A stretch of DNA of 64,000 bases from Pseudomonadota bacterium (GCA_018262575.1 JAGSYU010000027.1:1-64000), one strand, 5' to 3'; positions 29,091-40,469 are shown, counted from the stretch's first letter. Program-made: numbers and translations. The notes: generated by a model from the letters alone, not told the origin.

Positions 29091-29873
29091 ATGAAGTTCG
29101 CCAAGACACTCGTCACCGCCGCCGCCCTGCTTGCGCTGTCGCTCGGTGGCGCCGCGGCCAAGGAGTGGAAGAAGGTCATCATCGGCACCGAGGGCGCTTA
29201 TCCGCCCTTCAACTATGTCGACGCCGACGGCAAGATGAAGGGCTTCGACGTCGACATCGCGCTCGCTCTCTGCGAGGAGATGAAGGTGGAGTGCGAGGTG
29301 GTCGCCCAGGATTGGGACGGCATGATTCCGGCGCTCATGGCCGGCAAGTTCGACGCCATCATCGCCTCGATGTCGATCACGCCGGAGCGCAAGAAGACCA
29401 TCGACTTCTCCGAGAAGTATTACAACACGCCGCCGGCCATCGTCGCCCCCAAGGACACCGACATCAAGGGTGTCACGCCGGCCGACCTCGCCGGCAAGGC
29501 CGTTGGCGCGCAGGTGTCGACCATGCACGCCGACTATGTCGAGAAGATCCTGACCGACAGCGAGCTCAAGACCTATCCGACCGCCGATGAATACAAGCTC
29601 GACCTCGCCAACGGCCGCCTTGATGCCGCCAACGATGACAGCGTCGTCCTTTCCGAGTGGCTGAAGACCGAGGCCGGCGCCTGCTGCAAGCTGGTCGGTA
29701 TGGTGACGTCGGTTCCCGAGATCCATGGTCCTGGCGCCGGTGTCGGCGTTCGCAAGGAGGATACCGATCTGCGTGACATGTTCTCGGCGGCGATCAAGGC
29801 GATCCGCGCCAATGGCAAGTACCAGGAGGTCAACAAGAAGTACTTCGACTTCGACGTCTACGGCGCTGAGTGA
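29091..29873 (+). CDS. Basic/polar amino-acid ABC transporter substrate-binding protein (HisJ/ArgT-like)
   Basis: 'KVIIGTEGAYPPFNYVDADGKMKGFDVDIALALCEEMKVECEVVAQDWDGMIPALMAGKFDAIIASMSITPERKKTIDFS'. Confidence 0.94.
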   Translation: MKFAKTLVTAAALLALSLGGAAAKEWKKVIIGTEGAYPPFNYVDADGKMKGFDVDIALALCEEMKVECEVVAQDWDGMIPALMAGKFDAIIASMSITPERKKTIDFSEKYYNTPPAIVAPKDTDIKGVTPADLAGKAVGAQVSTMHADYVEKILTDSELKTYPTADEYKLDLANGRLDAANDDSVVLSEWLKTEAGACCKLVGMVTSVPEIHGPGAGVGVRKEDTDLRDMFSAAIKAIRANGKYQEVNKKYFDFDVYGAE

Positions 29874-30074
29874 GGGTACTTAAGACGACCGAATGAAACG
29901 GCGCGGGATTTGCTTTTTGGGAGCAGTCCCGCGCTTGTTGCAGGCAAATGGTCCCGCTAGAGCATCCGTCGATCAGGTTAGATCAAGCTGATCGAAAAGC
30001 GGCTGCTCCAGGGCGGGAAGGCGTGGCGGCGGGAAAGCCACCGCGCTACAGGCGTGGACGGGGAGACCGGCCGG

Positions 30075-30785
30075 ATGGCCAACTACATGGAATTGCTGAG
30101 CTTTGGCGACACCGGCTGGGGCGACGAACTGGCGCGCGGTGTGCTGGTGACGGTGACTTTGGCGCTCGCCACCCTGCCACTCGGCCTGCTCATCGGATTT
30201 CTGATTGCCGTCGCGAAAAACTCCTCCGAACCGCTGCTGCGCAATGCTGCCCACGTCTACACGACGATCTTCCGGGGGCTGCCGGAACTCCTGACGCTGT
30301 TCCTCATTTACTACGGCGGCCAGATGGCGATGTCGGCGCTCTGGCGCCTGCTGTTCGGCCATGCCTTCGAGGTCAACAGCTACGTCGCCGGCATGATCGC
30401 GCTGGCGCTGGTCTTCTCGTCCTATGCCAGTGAGGTGTTCCTGTCGGCCTTCCGGGGAATCACCCTCGGCCAATACGAGGGAGCCTACGCCCTCGGCCTG
30501 TCACGCCCCCGCACCATGCTGCTGGTCATCCTGCCGCAGCTCATCCGGCTGGCGCTGCCTGGCCTGTCCAATCTTTGGCTCAACCTTCTGAAGGACACGT
30601 CGCTGGTGTCGGTGATCGGCCTCACCGATCTGCTCAGGAACACCAACATCGCCGTCGGCGTCACCAAACAGGCCTTCTTCTTCTTCTTCGTGGCCTGCTC
30701 GCTCTATCTCGTCATGTCGATCATCTCGTCCTTCGGCCTGCGCCGCGTGTCGGTCTGGGCCGAGCGCGGAGAGGGGAGGCGCTGA
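30075..30785 (+). CDS. Amino-acid ABC transporter permease (HisQ-like)
   Basis: 'YTTIFRGLPELLTLFLIYYGG', 'EGAYALGLSRPRTMLLVILPQLIRLALPGLSNLWLNLLKDTSLVSVIG'. Confidence 0.93.
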   Translation: MANYMELLSFGDTGWGDELARGVLVTVTLALATLPLGLLIGFLIAVAKNSSEPLLRNAAHVYTTIFRGLPELLTLFLIYYGGQMAMSALWRLLFGHAFEVNSYVAGMIALALVFSSYASEVFLSAFRGITLGQYEGAYALGLSRPRTMLLVILPQLIRLALPGLSNLWLNLLKDTSLVSVIGLTDLLRNTNIAVGVTKQAFFFFFVACSLYLVMSIISSFGLRRVSVWAERGEGRR

Positions 30786-31612
30786 TGGTCTACGTCGACG
30801 CTCCCTCCACCGAGCGGCCACCCGCCGCCGTCCGCCGCCGCTGGACCGGCGCCCGCGCCGCGGGCCTGATGCTGATGGTGCTCTGGGCCCTGCTCGGCCT
30901 CTCCATCATCTACATGCTGGTGATGGGCTATGATCCCGAGAAGGTGGCCAAATACGGCCCGCGTATCCTGAGCGGCATCTGGGTGACGTTGCACCTCGTG
31001 GCGTTGTCGCTCCTGCTCGGCGTGCTGATCTCGATTCCGGTCGCTGCCGGCCGCTTGTCCCATAACCCGATCATCGGCGGCATCGCCTTCGGCTACTCCT
31101 ACTTCTTCCGTGGCACGCCGCTTCTGGCCCAGACCTTTCTCGTCTACTACGGCGCCGGCCAGTTCACGGCCGAACTGAAGGCGATCGGTCTCTGGGTGTT
31201 TTTTAAAGACGCCTATTTCTGCGCCGTGCTGACCTTCTCGCTCAATACCGCCGCCTATCAGGCGGAAATCCTGGCAGGCGCCATCCGCTCCGTGCCCTCG
31301 GGGCAATGGCAGGCTGCCGATTCGCTCGGCCTTCGGCATGTCGTCACCATGGGTAAGATCATTCTGCCGCAGGCGCTGATCACTGCGTTGAGGCCCTACG
31401 GCAACGAGGTCATCCTGATGATCAAGGCGTCGGCCATCGCCTCGATCATCACCGTGCTCGACCTGATGGGACAGACCCGCTACGCCTTCTCCAAGTCCTA
31501 CGACCTGCAGATCTACATCTGGGCCGCCGTCATCTACCTCGTCACGGTGGAGGTGTTGCGGCGTCTGTGGGACTTGATGGAGCGCCGGCTCACGCGCCAC
31601 CTCCGGCGATGA
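30785..31612 (+). CDS. Amino-acid ABC transporter permease (HisM-like)
   Basis: 'YFFRGTPLLAQTFLVYYGAGQF', 'GQWQAADSLGLRHVVTMGKIILPQALITALRPYGNEVILMIKASAIASII'. Confidence 0.93.
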   Translation: MVYVDAPSTERPPAAVRRRWTGARAAGLMLMVLWALLGLSIIYMLVMGYDPEKVAKYGPRILSGIWVTLHLVALSLLLGVLISIPVAAGRLSHNPIIGGIAFGYSYFFRGTPLLAQTFLVYYGAGQFTAELKAIGLWVFFKDAYFCAVLTFSLNTAAYQAEILAGAIRSVPSGQWQAADSLGLRHVVTMGKIILPQALITALRPYGNEVILMIKASAIASIITVLDLMGQTRYAFSKSYDLQIYIWAAVIYLVTVEVLRRLWDLMERRLTRHLRR

Positions 31613-31655
31613 TCCGGTGGGGGCGTCATCCCCTTTGTGAGGCAACCTCAAAGAA

Positions 31656-31685
31656 CAAGGCCCGAAGCGCGTGCTCCGGGCCTTG
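31656..31685 (-). terminator. Intrinsic terminator candidate for the - strand lipoprotein gene
   Basis: Perfect 9-bp arms caaggcccg/cgggccttg, followed on the - strand by ttcttt. Confidence 0.6.
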
Positions 31686-31728
31686 CAATACGTCCGAGTG
31701 CGGCTCGTCAAGAGCCGCGCCGATGCTG

Positions 31729-32004
31729 TCAGCGGCAGGGCGTACGATAGGGCTGGCCGTAGCGATCATAGGCGATGCAGTCTTCGCGCGGTGCCGTGGC
31801 ACCGGCCACCGCCGCGCCGCCGATACCACCGACCGCAGCTCCGATCAGAGCTCCCTTGCCGCCGCCGGCGATGCCGCCAATCGCCGCGCCGCCCAGAGCG
31901 CCGATTGCCGCGCCGGTGGTGACGCGCTGCTGGGTGGGCGTCTGGTTGGCGCAGGCGCCAAGGCCGAACGCCAGAACGGTGACTGCAATAGCGAGAACTT
32001 TCAT
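31729..32004 (-). CDS. Glycine-zipper lipoprotein
   Basis: Lipobox 'FGLGACANQ', then 'GAAIGALGGAAIGGIAGGGKGALIGAAVGGIGGAAVAG'. Confidence 0.85.
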   Translation of the reverse strand: MKVLAIAVTVLAFGLGACANQTPTQQRVTTGAAIGALGGAAIGGIAGGGKGALIGAAVGGIGGAAVAGATAPREDCIAYDRYGQPYRTPCR

Positions 32005-32177
32005 AACTGCCTCCAATTTGGTCCTGTCGTGACTCCAACGCGCCGGCAGCAAAGCGGTTCCCTGCGCCACCGCATCGCCGCCATCTGGTTCGCGTCCGCA
32101 TCTTTTGCTAGATGCGGCAAGGACAAGCGTCTGCAAGGATAAGCGAAAACACTGCAAATGGATAGATGAGGTTCAAG

Positions 32178-33047
32178 ATGGCAAAGGTCGTATTCCTCGG
32201 GCTTGGCGTGATGGGCTACCCGATGGCTGGTCACCTCCGGACGCGCGGCGGCCACGAGGTCACGGTCTACAATCGTACGGGCACCAAGGCGGAGGCCTGG
32301 GTGAAGGCTTTCGGCGGCAACGCCGCTCCGACGCCGCGCCAGGCAGTCGCGGGCTCCGACTTCGTGTTCGCTTGCGTCGGCAATGACGACGATCTCCGCT
32401 CCGTCGTGCTCGGTCCGGATGGCGCCTTTGCTGGCATGAAGGCGGGTGCCATCTTCGTCGACCACACCACCGCTTCGGCCGGTGTTGCCCGCGAATTGCA
32501 GGAAAAGGCGGCCAGCCTCGGTGTCGATTTTCTCGACGCGCCCGTGTCCGGCGGTCAGGCCGGCGCCGAGAACGGCGCACTGACGATCATGGTCGGCGGC
32601 ACCGACGCAAGCTTTGCCGCCGCCGAGCCGGTGATGCGCGCCTATGCCAAGATGACCGTCCACCTCGGGCCGTCGGGCTCGGGACAGCTTGCCAAGATGG
32701 TCAACCAGATCTGCATCGCCGGTGTCGTGCAGGGTTTGGCCGAGGCCATCCATTTCGCCAAGTCGGCCGGACTCGACGTCGAGAAGACCATCGCCGCCAT
32801 TTCCAAGGGCGCCGCTCAGAGCTGGCAGATGGAGAATCGCTGGCAGACCATGACGGCCGGCAAGTTCGAGTTCGGGTTTGCCGTCGACTGGATGCGCAAG
32901 GACCTCGGCATCGTCCTCGATGAGGCGCGGCGGACCGGCGCTCGCCTGCCAGTCACTGCCCTCGTCGACCAGTTCTACGCCGACGTCCAGGCGGCGGGCG
33001 GCAACCGGTGGGACACATCGAGCCTGATCGCCCGACTGGAAAAGTGA
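32178..33047 (+). CDS. 3-hydroxyisobutyrate dehydrogenase-family NAD(P)-dependent oxidoreductase
   Basis: 'KVVFLGLGVMGYPMAGHL', 'FLDAPVSGGQAGAENGALTIMVGG', 'GSGQLAKMVNQ'. Confidence 0.93.
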   Translation: MAKVVFLGLGVMGYPMAGHLRTRGGHEVTVYNRTGTKAEAWVKAFGGNAAPTPRQAVAGSDFVFACVGNDDDLRSVVLGPDGAFAGMKAGAIFVDHTTASAGVARELQEKAASLGVDFLDAPVSGGQAGAENGALTIMVGGTDASFAAAEPVMRAYAKMTVHLGPSGSGQLAKMVNQICIAGVVQGLAEAIHFAKSAGLDVEKTIAAISKGAAQSWQMENRWQTMTAGKFEFGFAVDWMRKDLGIVLDEARRTGARLPVTALVDQFYADVQAAGGNRWDTSSLIARLEK

Positions 33048-33233
33048 TCAACGCGTCGGTAGCGGCAGGGCACAGCTGCCGCCGCCGACCACCTTCGGCA
33101 TGGGTGCCATTCGCTTTTCGCGGAGCTGGTGCCCGCCATCGGCCGCCGATGCATAGGTCGGGTCCAGAAGAATAGGTCTGTCAGGGCGATAGCCCCCCAA
33201 GCCCCAGCGGCCCGATGCTGAAAATCTAGTCGC

Positions 33234-33248
33234 AAATGACTATCATTT
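33234..33248. promoter_or_regulatory. Palindromic operator-like site AAATGA-CTA-TCATTT upstream of the mntP leader
   Basis: Perfect 6-3-6 palindrome in a short AT-rich stretch; half-site aaatgac recurs at 33264. Confidence 0.5.
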
Positions 33249-33299
33249 TCAGTTAAGTATTTGAAATGACTTGATTTTGAGGGTGACGGACGATATCGA

Positions 33300-33410
33300 A
33301 CCCCCATCGGGGAGTAGCCACCGTCGCTTCAGACGGGATCGCGTCAACATGCTCGCACTCATTGCGTGGCGCGGTCAGCCGAAAGGTCCGGCAAGACCGT
33401 GGTGACGCCA
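33300..33410 (+). promoter_or_regulatory. yybP-ykoY family manganese riboswitch
   Basis: 'atcggggagtagccaccgtc', 'gcgtcaacatgctcgcac' and 'ccggcaagaccgtggtgacgc' match the GGGGAGUAG / GUCAACAUxCUCG / GCAAGACCG landmarks; directly upstream of mntP. Confidence 0.82.
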
Positions 33411-33465
33411 TCTTCGGGCGAGATGTGACGACGTCATCCGGTATTGCGCTCGACTGGTACTGCCG

Positions 33466-34035
33466 ATGTCTCCGATCTCCATCGTCGTGCTCGCCGTGGG
33501 CATGTCCATCGATAGCCTGCTCGCCTCGGTCGGCGGCGGCGCCAGTCTCCGTCGCCAGTGCCGCTTCTGCGACGCGGTGCTGGTTGGCGCGGTGTTCGCC
33601 GTTGTGCAGATGATCACGCCGCTCCTTGGCTGGGTCGCAGGTGCCGCGGCCAGTTCCTACGTGGCGAACTTCGACCACTGGCTGGCCTTCGGTCTGCTGA
33701 CGCTGGTGGGCGGCCGCATGGTTCTGCTCGCCTTCCGTGCCGAGGAGGAGGGGGCCTGCGATGCCAGCTTCATCGGCACGCCGGTGGCGCTGGTGCTGAC
33801 CGCCGTTGGCACGTCCATCGATGCCATGGCCGTCGGAGTGTCGCTCGCCTTCGTCAAGGCCAACATCATCGTCATCGTGGCGGCGATCGGCGTCACCACC
33901 TTTCTGATGTCGGCCGGTGGCGTGCTGATGGGACGGCTGATTGGCAACCGATTCGGCCGCTCGGCCGAAGTGGTCGGCGGCCTGGTGCTGATCGGCCTCG
34001 GCTGCCTGATCCTGCGCGAGCATCTCGTGGCCTGA
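33466..34035 (+). CDS. mntP: Manganese efflux pump MntP
   Basis: 'ISIVVLAVGMSIDSLLASVGGGASLRR', 'LTAVGTSIDAMAVGVSLAFVKANIIVIV'. Confidence 0.93.
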   Translation: MSPISIVVLAVGMSIDSLLASVGGGASLRRQCRFCDAVLVGAVFAVVQMITPLLGWVAGAAASSYVANFDHWLAFGLLTLVGGRMVLLAFRAEEEGACDASFIGTPVALVLTAVGTSIDAMAVGVSLAFVKANIIVIVAAIGVTTFLMSAGGVLMGRLIGNRFGRSAEVVGGLVLIGLGCLILREHLVA

Positions 34036-34090
34036 CGGTCTCTGGTCATGCCTGACCGCGCTTGAAAATTGTGTCCGAGGCCCTGGTCTT

Positions 34091-35269
34091 TCACGCTGTC
34101 CCGGCGAGCCGCTCGCTGAGCGCAAATCCGGCGAAGGACAGCAGCGACAGACCGGCCACCATCGGCGCCACCACCGGCCAGCCCCAATGGGTTGCCGCGT
34201 AGCCGACGAGCGGCGGCCCGATCAGCGATCCGGCCGCGCCAAACTGGGCGAAGACGCCATTCGAGGCGGTGACCAGCGACAACGGCGCGCCGCCTCGACG
34301 CAAAAGGACCGGCAGGCGGGTGAAGGCGACGGCAGCGACGAGACCGGAAATGGCGTTGGCAAGGATGACCGCCAGCGCGACGCCGGTGCCCGACAGATAC
34401 ACCGCCAGATCTTGACTGGGAAAGGCCGGGACAAACAGCGCGGCCGGCAGCGCGAGACCGATGGCGACCAGCATCAGCGGGCGCCGAGCTCCGTCGCCGT
34501 TGCCGACGAGGCGGGCCGCCGCGAAGCTGCCGGCAATGGTGGCGGCAGACGTCAGGCCGGTGACGGTGCCGGCGGCGGCAATCGACAAGCCCCAGACCTC
34601 CGAGAGATAGGCCGGCAGCATGCCGAGAACGCCGACTTCCAGCGTCGTGTAACAGCCAAAGCCGAGGGCGAGTGCCCACACGGCCCGTGGCGGCATGGCG
34701 AAGCCGCTCTGCCGGTGTTCGGCCATGGCCGGCAGCCGGAAGGTGCGTGGCAGCGTCACCAGGACGGCCAGCGCCCAGAACGTGAGGATCAGTCGCCAGT
34801 CGATCCAGCTGGCGGCGAGGCCGGACAACATCGTGCCCGCGGCGACGCCGACCGGCACGAACGTGCTCCAAAGGGCCAGTGCGGCCGCGCTGTCGCGGCC
34901 GGCCGCCATGGCGATCAGGCTCGGCGCCGCGATGACCACCATCAGATAACCGATGCTTTCGACGAGACGGGCCGCATAGAGCAGGGTTGCGTCGGGCGCC
35001 GCCGCCGCCGCGATGCCCGCCACTGCAATGAGCAATGACCCGGCCGCCAGCACGCTTCGTCCGGAAAAACGGGCCGCCAGGACGCCGGCAATGCTGCCAA
35101 GGCTGGCGCCACCCGCCTCGATCAGCGACACCATCAGCCCGGCGCCGGCCAGCGTCAGGTCGAGATCGCCGCGGATCGCCGGTAGCAGCGCCGCCATCTT
35201 GCCGAGTTGCGCAGCGGCCAGCACACCGGCGAGCCAGAGGAGAAATATGGTCGACCAGCGTCCCGTCAT
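34091..35269 (-). CDS. MFS transporter
   Basis: 12-TM pattern; 'GKMAALLPAIRGDLDLTLAGAGLMVSLIEAGGASLG'. Confidence 0.88.
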   Translation of the reverse strand: MTGRWSTIFLLWLAGVLAAAQLGKMAALLPAIRGDLDLTLAGAGLMVSLIEAGGASLGSIAGVLAARFSGRSVLAAGSLLIAVAGIAAAAAPDATLLYAARLVESIGYLMVVIAAPSLIAMAAGRDSAAALALWSTFVPVGVAAGTMLSGLAASWIDWRLILTFWALAVLVTLPRTFRLPAMAEHRQSGFAMPPRAVWALALGFGCYTTLEVGVLGMLPAYLSEVWGLSIAAAGTVTGLTSAATIAGSFAAARLVGNGDGARRPLMLVAIGLALPAALFVPAFPSQDLAVYLSGTGVALAVILANAISGLVAAVAFTRLPVLLRRGGAPLSLVTASNGVFAQFGAAGSLIGPPLVGYAATHWGWPVVAPMVAGLSLLSFAGFALSERLAGTA

Positions 35270-35328
35270 CGTCGTCAATCCTTTCGGACGACGGCTAACA
35301 GTGCCACCAATCGAGCGCCACGCATGAA

Positions 35329-35874
35329 TTATGCGGGTCGGTCGTAGAACGAGGTGACCAGCCGGCCGGTCGAGCCGTCCGAGAGACGCAACCGCTCCCA
35401 CAACATCGGGCCAGGGCGGATGGGGATATCGGGATCGTCGTTGGCGCCGGTGTCGAAGGCGAGCGATCCGAGCTGGCCGTCATGCCAGCCGAGGTCGTCG
35501 AGCCGGGCTTCCGCCGCCAGAATCTCCTCCGACGCATAAACGAGCAGCGACCGGCCGAGATAGTCCTCGAGATCGACGTGCCAGTCGGCGGCACGGGCCG
35601 GCGAAGCGGCGAGCAGCCGGTGGGTGCGGTCGCAGATGAGATGGACCGGGCTCATCGATGTCTCGACGAGCCGCTTCAGCGCCGCATCCTGCGCCGGATC
35701 GGGGCGGGCCGCGAAGATCGTCTGCAACGCCCGCGCCTGCTCGATCGTCAGTGGCAAGTTGCCGCTTTCCCAGCGCGACACGGTCGGCTGGGTGACGCCC
35801 ATCAGGTCGGCGAGATGCGCCTGCTTCATGCCGGCGAGACGGCGCAGGCGCTTGAGCGGAAGGGTGGGAACCAT
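35329..35874 (-). CDS. XRE-family helix-turn-helix regulator
   Basis: 'LKRLRRLAGMKQAHLADLMGVTQPTVSRWESGNLPLTIEQARALQTIF'. Confidence 0.85.
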   Translation of the reverse strand: MVPTLPLKRLRRLAGMKQAHLADLMGVTQPTVSRWESGNLPLTIEQARALQTIFAARPDPAQDAALKRLVETSMSPVHLICDRTHRLLAASPARAADWHVDLEDYLGRSLLVYASEEILAAEARLDDLGWHDGQLGSLAFDTGANDDPDIPIRPGPMLWERLRLSDGSTGRLVTSFYDRPA

Positions 35875-35950
35875 CGCGGATTGCCTCGAGGAACCGGTCG
35901 CGGTTGGGCCGAGCAGAGTACGTCGCTCTCTTGGTTCGGGCAAGCCGGCC

Positions 35951-38641
35951 TCAGCGCCGCCGGAGCACCGTCTGGTAGGCAAGGCCGATCGCCACCAGGA
36001 CGCCGCCGAGGCCGATGAAGGACAGCGCCCGGAGCGCGCCGGTGAGGCCGGCGGTGTCGATCAGGAACACCTTGGCCACAACGCCGGCCACAATCACTGC
36101 CGCCACCGTGCGAATTGTCCGACTCGCGGTGGCAACACCGACGGCGAGCACTGCAAGACCGAGCGCCAGCCACACCGCCGAATAGGCGTAGAGCTCGCCT
36201 TCCCGTACCTCGCCCCAGCTGAGATCACCGCTATGCCAGCCGGCGCGCACGGCGAGCGTCGCCCACATGGCAACAAGCAGGCCGCCGACCATGGCGGCGA
36301 TGGCCATATAGGAGGGTGGGAGATCGGTCCGGCGGCGCGCGACGCCAGCGACCAGCAGGATGAGCAGAGCGGGCGCCAAGTAGCCGACAAGCAGTGTGCC
36401 GTCGAAGCTGCCGCCGTCGATCGGCTCGCCCGTGACGGCCGGGTTGGCGGTGATGAGAAGGCCGATGGCCGCCATCACCAGGCCGAGGCCGCCGAAAATG
36501 GGCGTTCCCCAGTTCATCACCGGAGAGGGCCGCCGGGCGCCGAGCCAGTTGAGGCCGAGCGAGATCGCCAGCATGACCATGCTGAGAAGGCTCTGTTCGG
36601 CGAGGCCCGACACCGGCGTGAACAGGTCGCCGCCGTTCATGGCGTGGTGGATCTCGAGCGTCGCCGTCAGCGCCGCGAAGACGACGGCGAGCGCCTCGAA
36701 TGCCGGTACCCAACGCGGGTCGCCCGGCGTGCGGCCGAAGCGCCAGGCGGCGTAGGCAAAGGACAGCGTCGGCACGCCGTAGCCGTAGAGCAGCGGGTTG
36801 AAGATCATCGTCGTTCCGAGGTCGTCGCCGACGACGCGCGGGTCCCAGACGAAGCGGGCGACCACCACAGCGGCGACCACCAGCGCGGTTGGTCGCAGCG
36901 CTGCCACCGGCCGGCGCGTCTCCACCCAGGCGATGGCGGCGACCAGCAGCGACAGCGATACCGTCAACATGCCTTTCTCAAAGGCGATGGCGAGCGCAGC
37001 ACCAAGGGCGGCGACGCAGCCGATCGCATAGGCGGCGATGGCGCCGTCGCGCCCCTTGGCATCGAAGGGGAGGCGGCGGCCGAGATATTCGGTGACCGAG
37101 GCGAGATAGCCGGCAGCGACCAGCGCCGCGATGGCAAAGGCTGGCGACGCCGAGAGATCGCGGCTGGTGCCGAGATAGGCGAAGGTGATGAGGCCGGGCG
37201 CTGCGAAGGCGCCGGCCACGGCGAGCTGCGGCCGGCCGCGCGAGGCAATGGCGCCGAAAAGGCCGGTCACCGTCAGTAGCAGTCCGAAGAAGATGCCGAT
37301 GCCGAGATAGTCGCTACCGGTCGGTGAGGTGAGGAGATCGGCAAAGCCCGGCACGGTTGGCTCGCCTGTCACCGGGTCGATGACGACACCGGCCATCGTC
37401 ACGTTGAGGAGGCCATAGACGAGCACGGTCGCGACGACGGCCGTCACCGCAAGCCCGCGTGAGGCCGGCCACTCCGAGGCAAGCGCCATCAGCACCAGCG
37501 CGAGAGCCGCGACAAGACCGACCGTCACCGCGCCTATGCCGACGTTGGCCGCGAAGACGAGGAGCGGCAACGCGAACAGGCTGAGCACGGCTGTCGCCGT
37601 CCGGTCGAAAGGCGCGTCGGCTGTCCGGTCGCGGGGGGCGTGGCTGGTCACGAAGGCCACGCCGGCCAACAGTAGCGACACCAGCCAATGGGCGGCGACC
37701 TGGAGCTGGGTTCCGGGACCGTCATAGTCTGAGACGGTGCCGCACAGCAGCAGCGACCACAGGATATTGGCCACCGTGGCCGACACGGCGAGCCAGCGCC
37801 ATAGCCTCAGGCGCGCCACGCCATAGGTGGTGGCGGTGACGATGGCGAGATAGAGCACCAGCGGCGTCAGCGCCGGCTCGGCGCTCGAAACGAGGATCGG
37901 CGTCGTATAGGCGGCGAGGAGCCCAAGCGCCGCCAGCGCCGGCCCGTGACGAAGCGCCAGGATCAGCGTCGCGACGCCGACCGCGCCGAGCGCGACGAAG
38001 GCGGCGGTCGGTCCGATCAGTCCGTAGAGGCCATAGGCGGCATAGACCGAGGCGAAAGCCGACACGGCACCGGCCGCGGCGAGCACGCCGGGAATGTAGG
38101 CCCGCCGTGCGTCGCCCGACGCCTCGGCGAAACCGGAGCGGCGCAACCATTCGCCACCGCCGATCAGCAGGGCCGCGAAAACGAGGCCGAGGACCACCCG
38201 CGCTGCCGGGCCGAGCAACCCGGCCTCGATCGAATAGCGGACGAGGAAGATACCGCCGAGACCGAGCGCCAGCCCCCCGACCCAGACGGCCCAGCGGCTA
38301 CCGATCTTTTCTTCCAGGGAGACGCGGGCGGCGAGCGGCGGTATTTCTTCGGCCGGTTGCGCGGTGTCGTCGGGAGCCACCGTGTCTTCCGGCGGTTCGG
38401 GGGCGTCCTGAGCAGGGGAGGGCGCTTCGACGCGCTCTTCGGTGTTGGATATGTCCGGGGCAACCGTGGCGGCCGGCGCCGCTGCTTCGACCTTGGGCGT
38501 CGGTGCGGCGCCGAGGGCCGCTTCCAGCGTCTCGATACGCCGCTGCAGATCACGGGTTCGGCCGAAGGCGATGAGGCCAAACAGCGACCCAATGAGAATG
38601 GTCAGGAGAATAAGGGCGGCAAAAAGCAGAAGCTCGTCCAT
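35951..38641 (-). CDS. DUF2339 domain-containing multi-TM protein
   Basis: N-terminal coiled coil/Pro-rich linker, 'LEEKIGSRWAVWVGGLALGLGGIFLVRYSIEAGLLGPAARV', many TM helices. Confidence 0.9.
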   Translation of the reverse strand: MDELLLFAALILLTILIGSLFGLIAFGRTRDLQRRIETLEAALGAAPTPKVEAAAPAATVAPDISNTEERVEAPSPAQDAPEPPEDTVAPDDTAQPAEEIPPLAARVSLEEKIGSRWAVWVGGLALGLGGIFLVRYSIEAGLLGPAARVVLGLVFAALLIGGGEWLRRSGFAEASGDARRAYIPGVLAAAGAVSAFASVYAAYGLYGLIGPTAAFVALGAVGVATLILALRHGPALAALGLLAAYTTPILVSSAEPALTPLVLYLAIVTATTYGVARLRLWRWLAVSATVANILWSLLLCGTVSDYDGPGTQLQVAAHWLVSLLLAGVAFVTSHAPRDRTADAPFDRTATAVLSLFALPLLVFAANVGIGAVTVGLVAALALVLMALASEWPASRGLAVTAVVATVLVYGLLNVTMAGVVIDPVTGEPTVPGFADLLTSPTGSDYLGIGIFFGLLLTVTGLFGAIASRGRPQLAVAGAFAAPGLITFAYLGTSRDLSASPAFAIAALVAAGYLASVTEYLGRRLPFDAKGRDGAIAAYAIGCVAALGAALAIAFEKGMLTVSLSLLVAAIAWVETRRPVAALRPTALVVAAVVVARFVWDPRVVGDDLGTTMIFNPLLYGYGVPTLSFAYAAWRFGRTPGDPRWVPAFEALAVVFAALTATLEIHHAMNGGDLFTPVSGLAEQSLLSMVMLAISLGLNWLGARRPSPVMNWGTPIFGGLGLVMAAIGLLITANPAVTGEPIDGGSFDGTLLVGYLAPALLILLVAGVARRRTDLPPSYMAIAAMVGGLLVAMWATLAVRAGWHSGDLSWGEVREGELYAYSAVWLALGLAVLAVGVATASRTIRTVAAVIVAGVVAKVFLIDTAGLTGALRALSFIGLGGVLVAIGLAYQTVLRRR

Positions 38642-38710
38642 GGCGCGATCGGTTCCCGTTGGGAAATAAGTGATACCCGATGACGCGGTCTTGCGGAATG
38701 GCCCCGACGC

Positions 38711-40252
<1,542 letters not shown>

Positions 40253-40380
40253 GCTTGATGTCAACTTCCAGCCAAATGGTCCGGTCACACTAAAGCCCGA
40301 TTTTCCCTAACGGCCGGTTCGCTCGCATGGTTAACAGTGTGTGCGCAGGGGGGAACGAGGATACCGGTATCGATCGGGAC

Positions 40381-40409
40381 TTGACAAAATGGGGAAAAAA
40401 TTTCTTATT
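40381..40409 (+). promoter_or_regulatory. Sigma70-like promoter candidate for the Lrp-family gene
   Basis: ttgaca, 17-nt spacer, cttatt in an AT-rich divergent intergenic region. Confidence 0.4.
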
Positions 40410-40469
40410 TGTGGTCACATAGGCCGACAAAATAGAAACTCATTTCACGACTGTAGCGGATGCACGATC

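Noticed and set aside
35624-37279. 551-aa + ORF
   Set aside because: Antisense to the DUF2339 and XRE genes; composition (H, R, G, D-rich) of a shadow ORF
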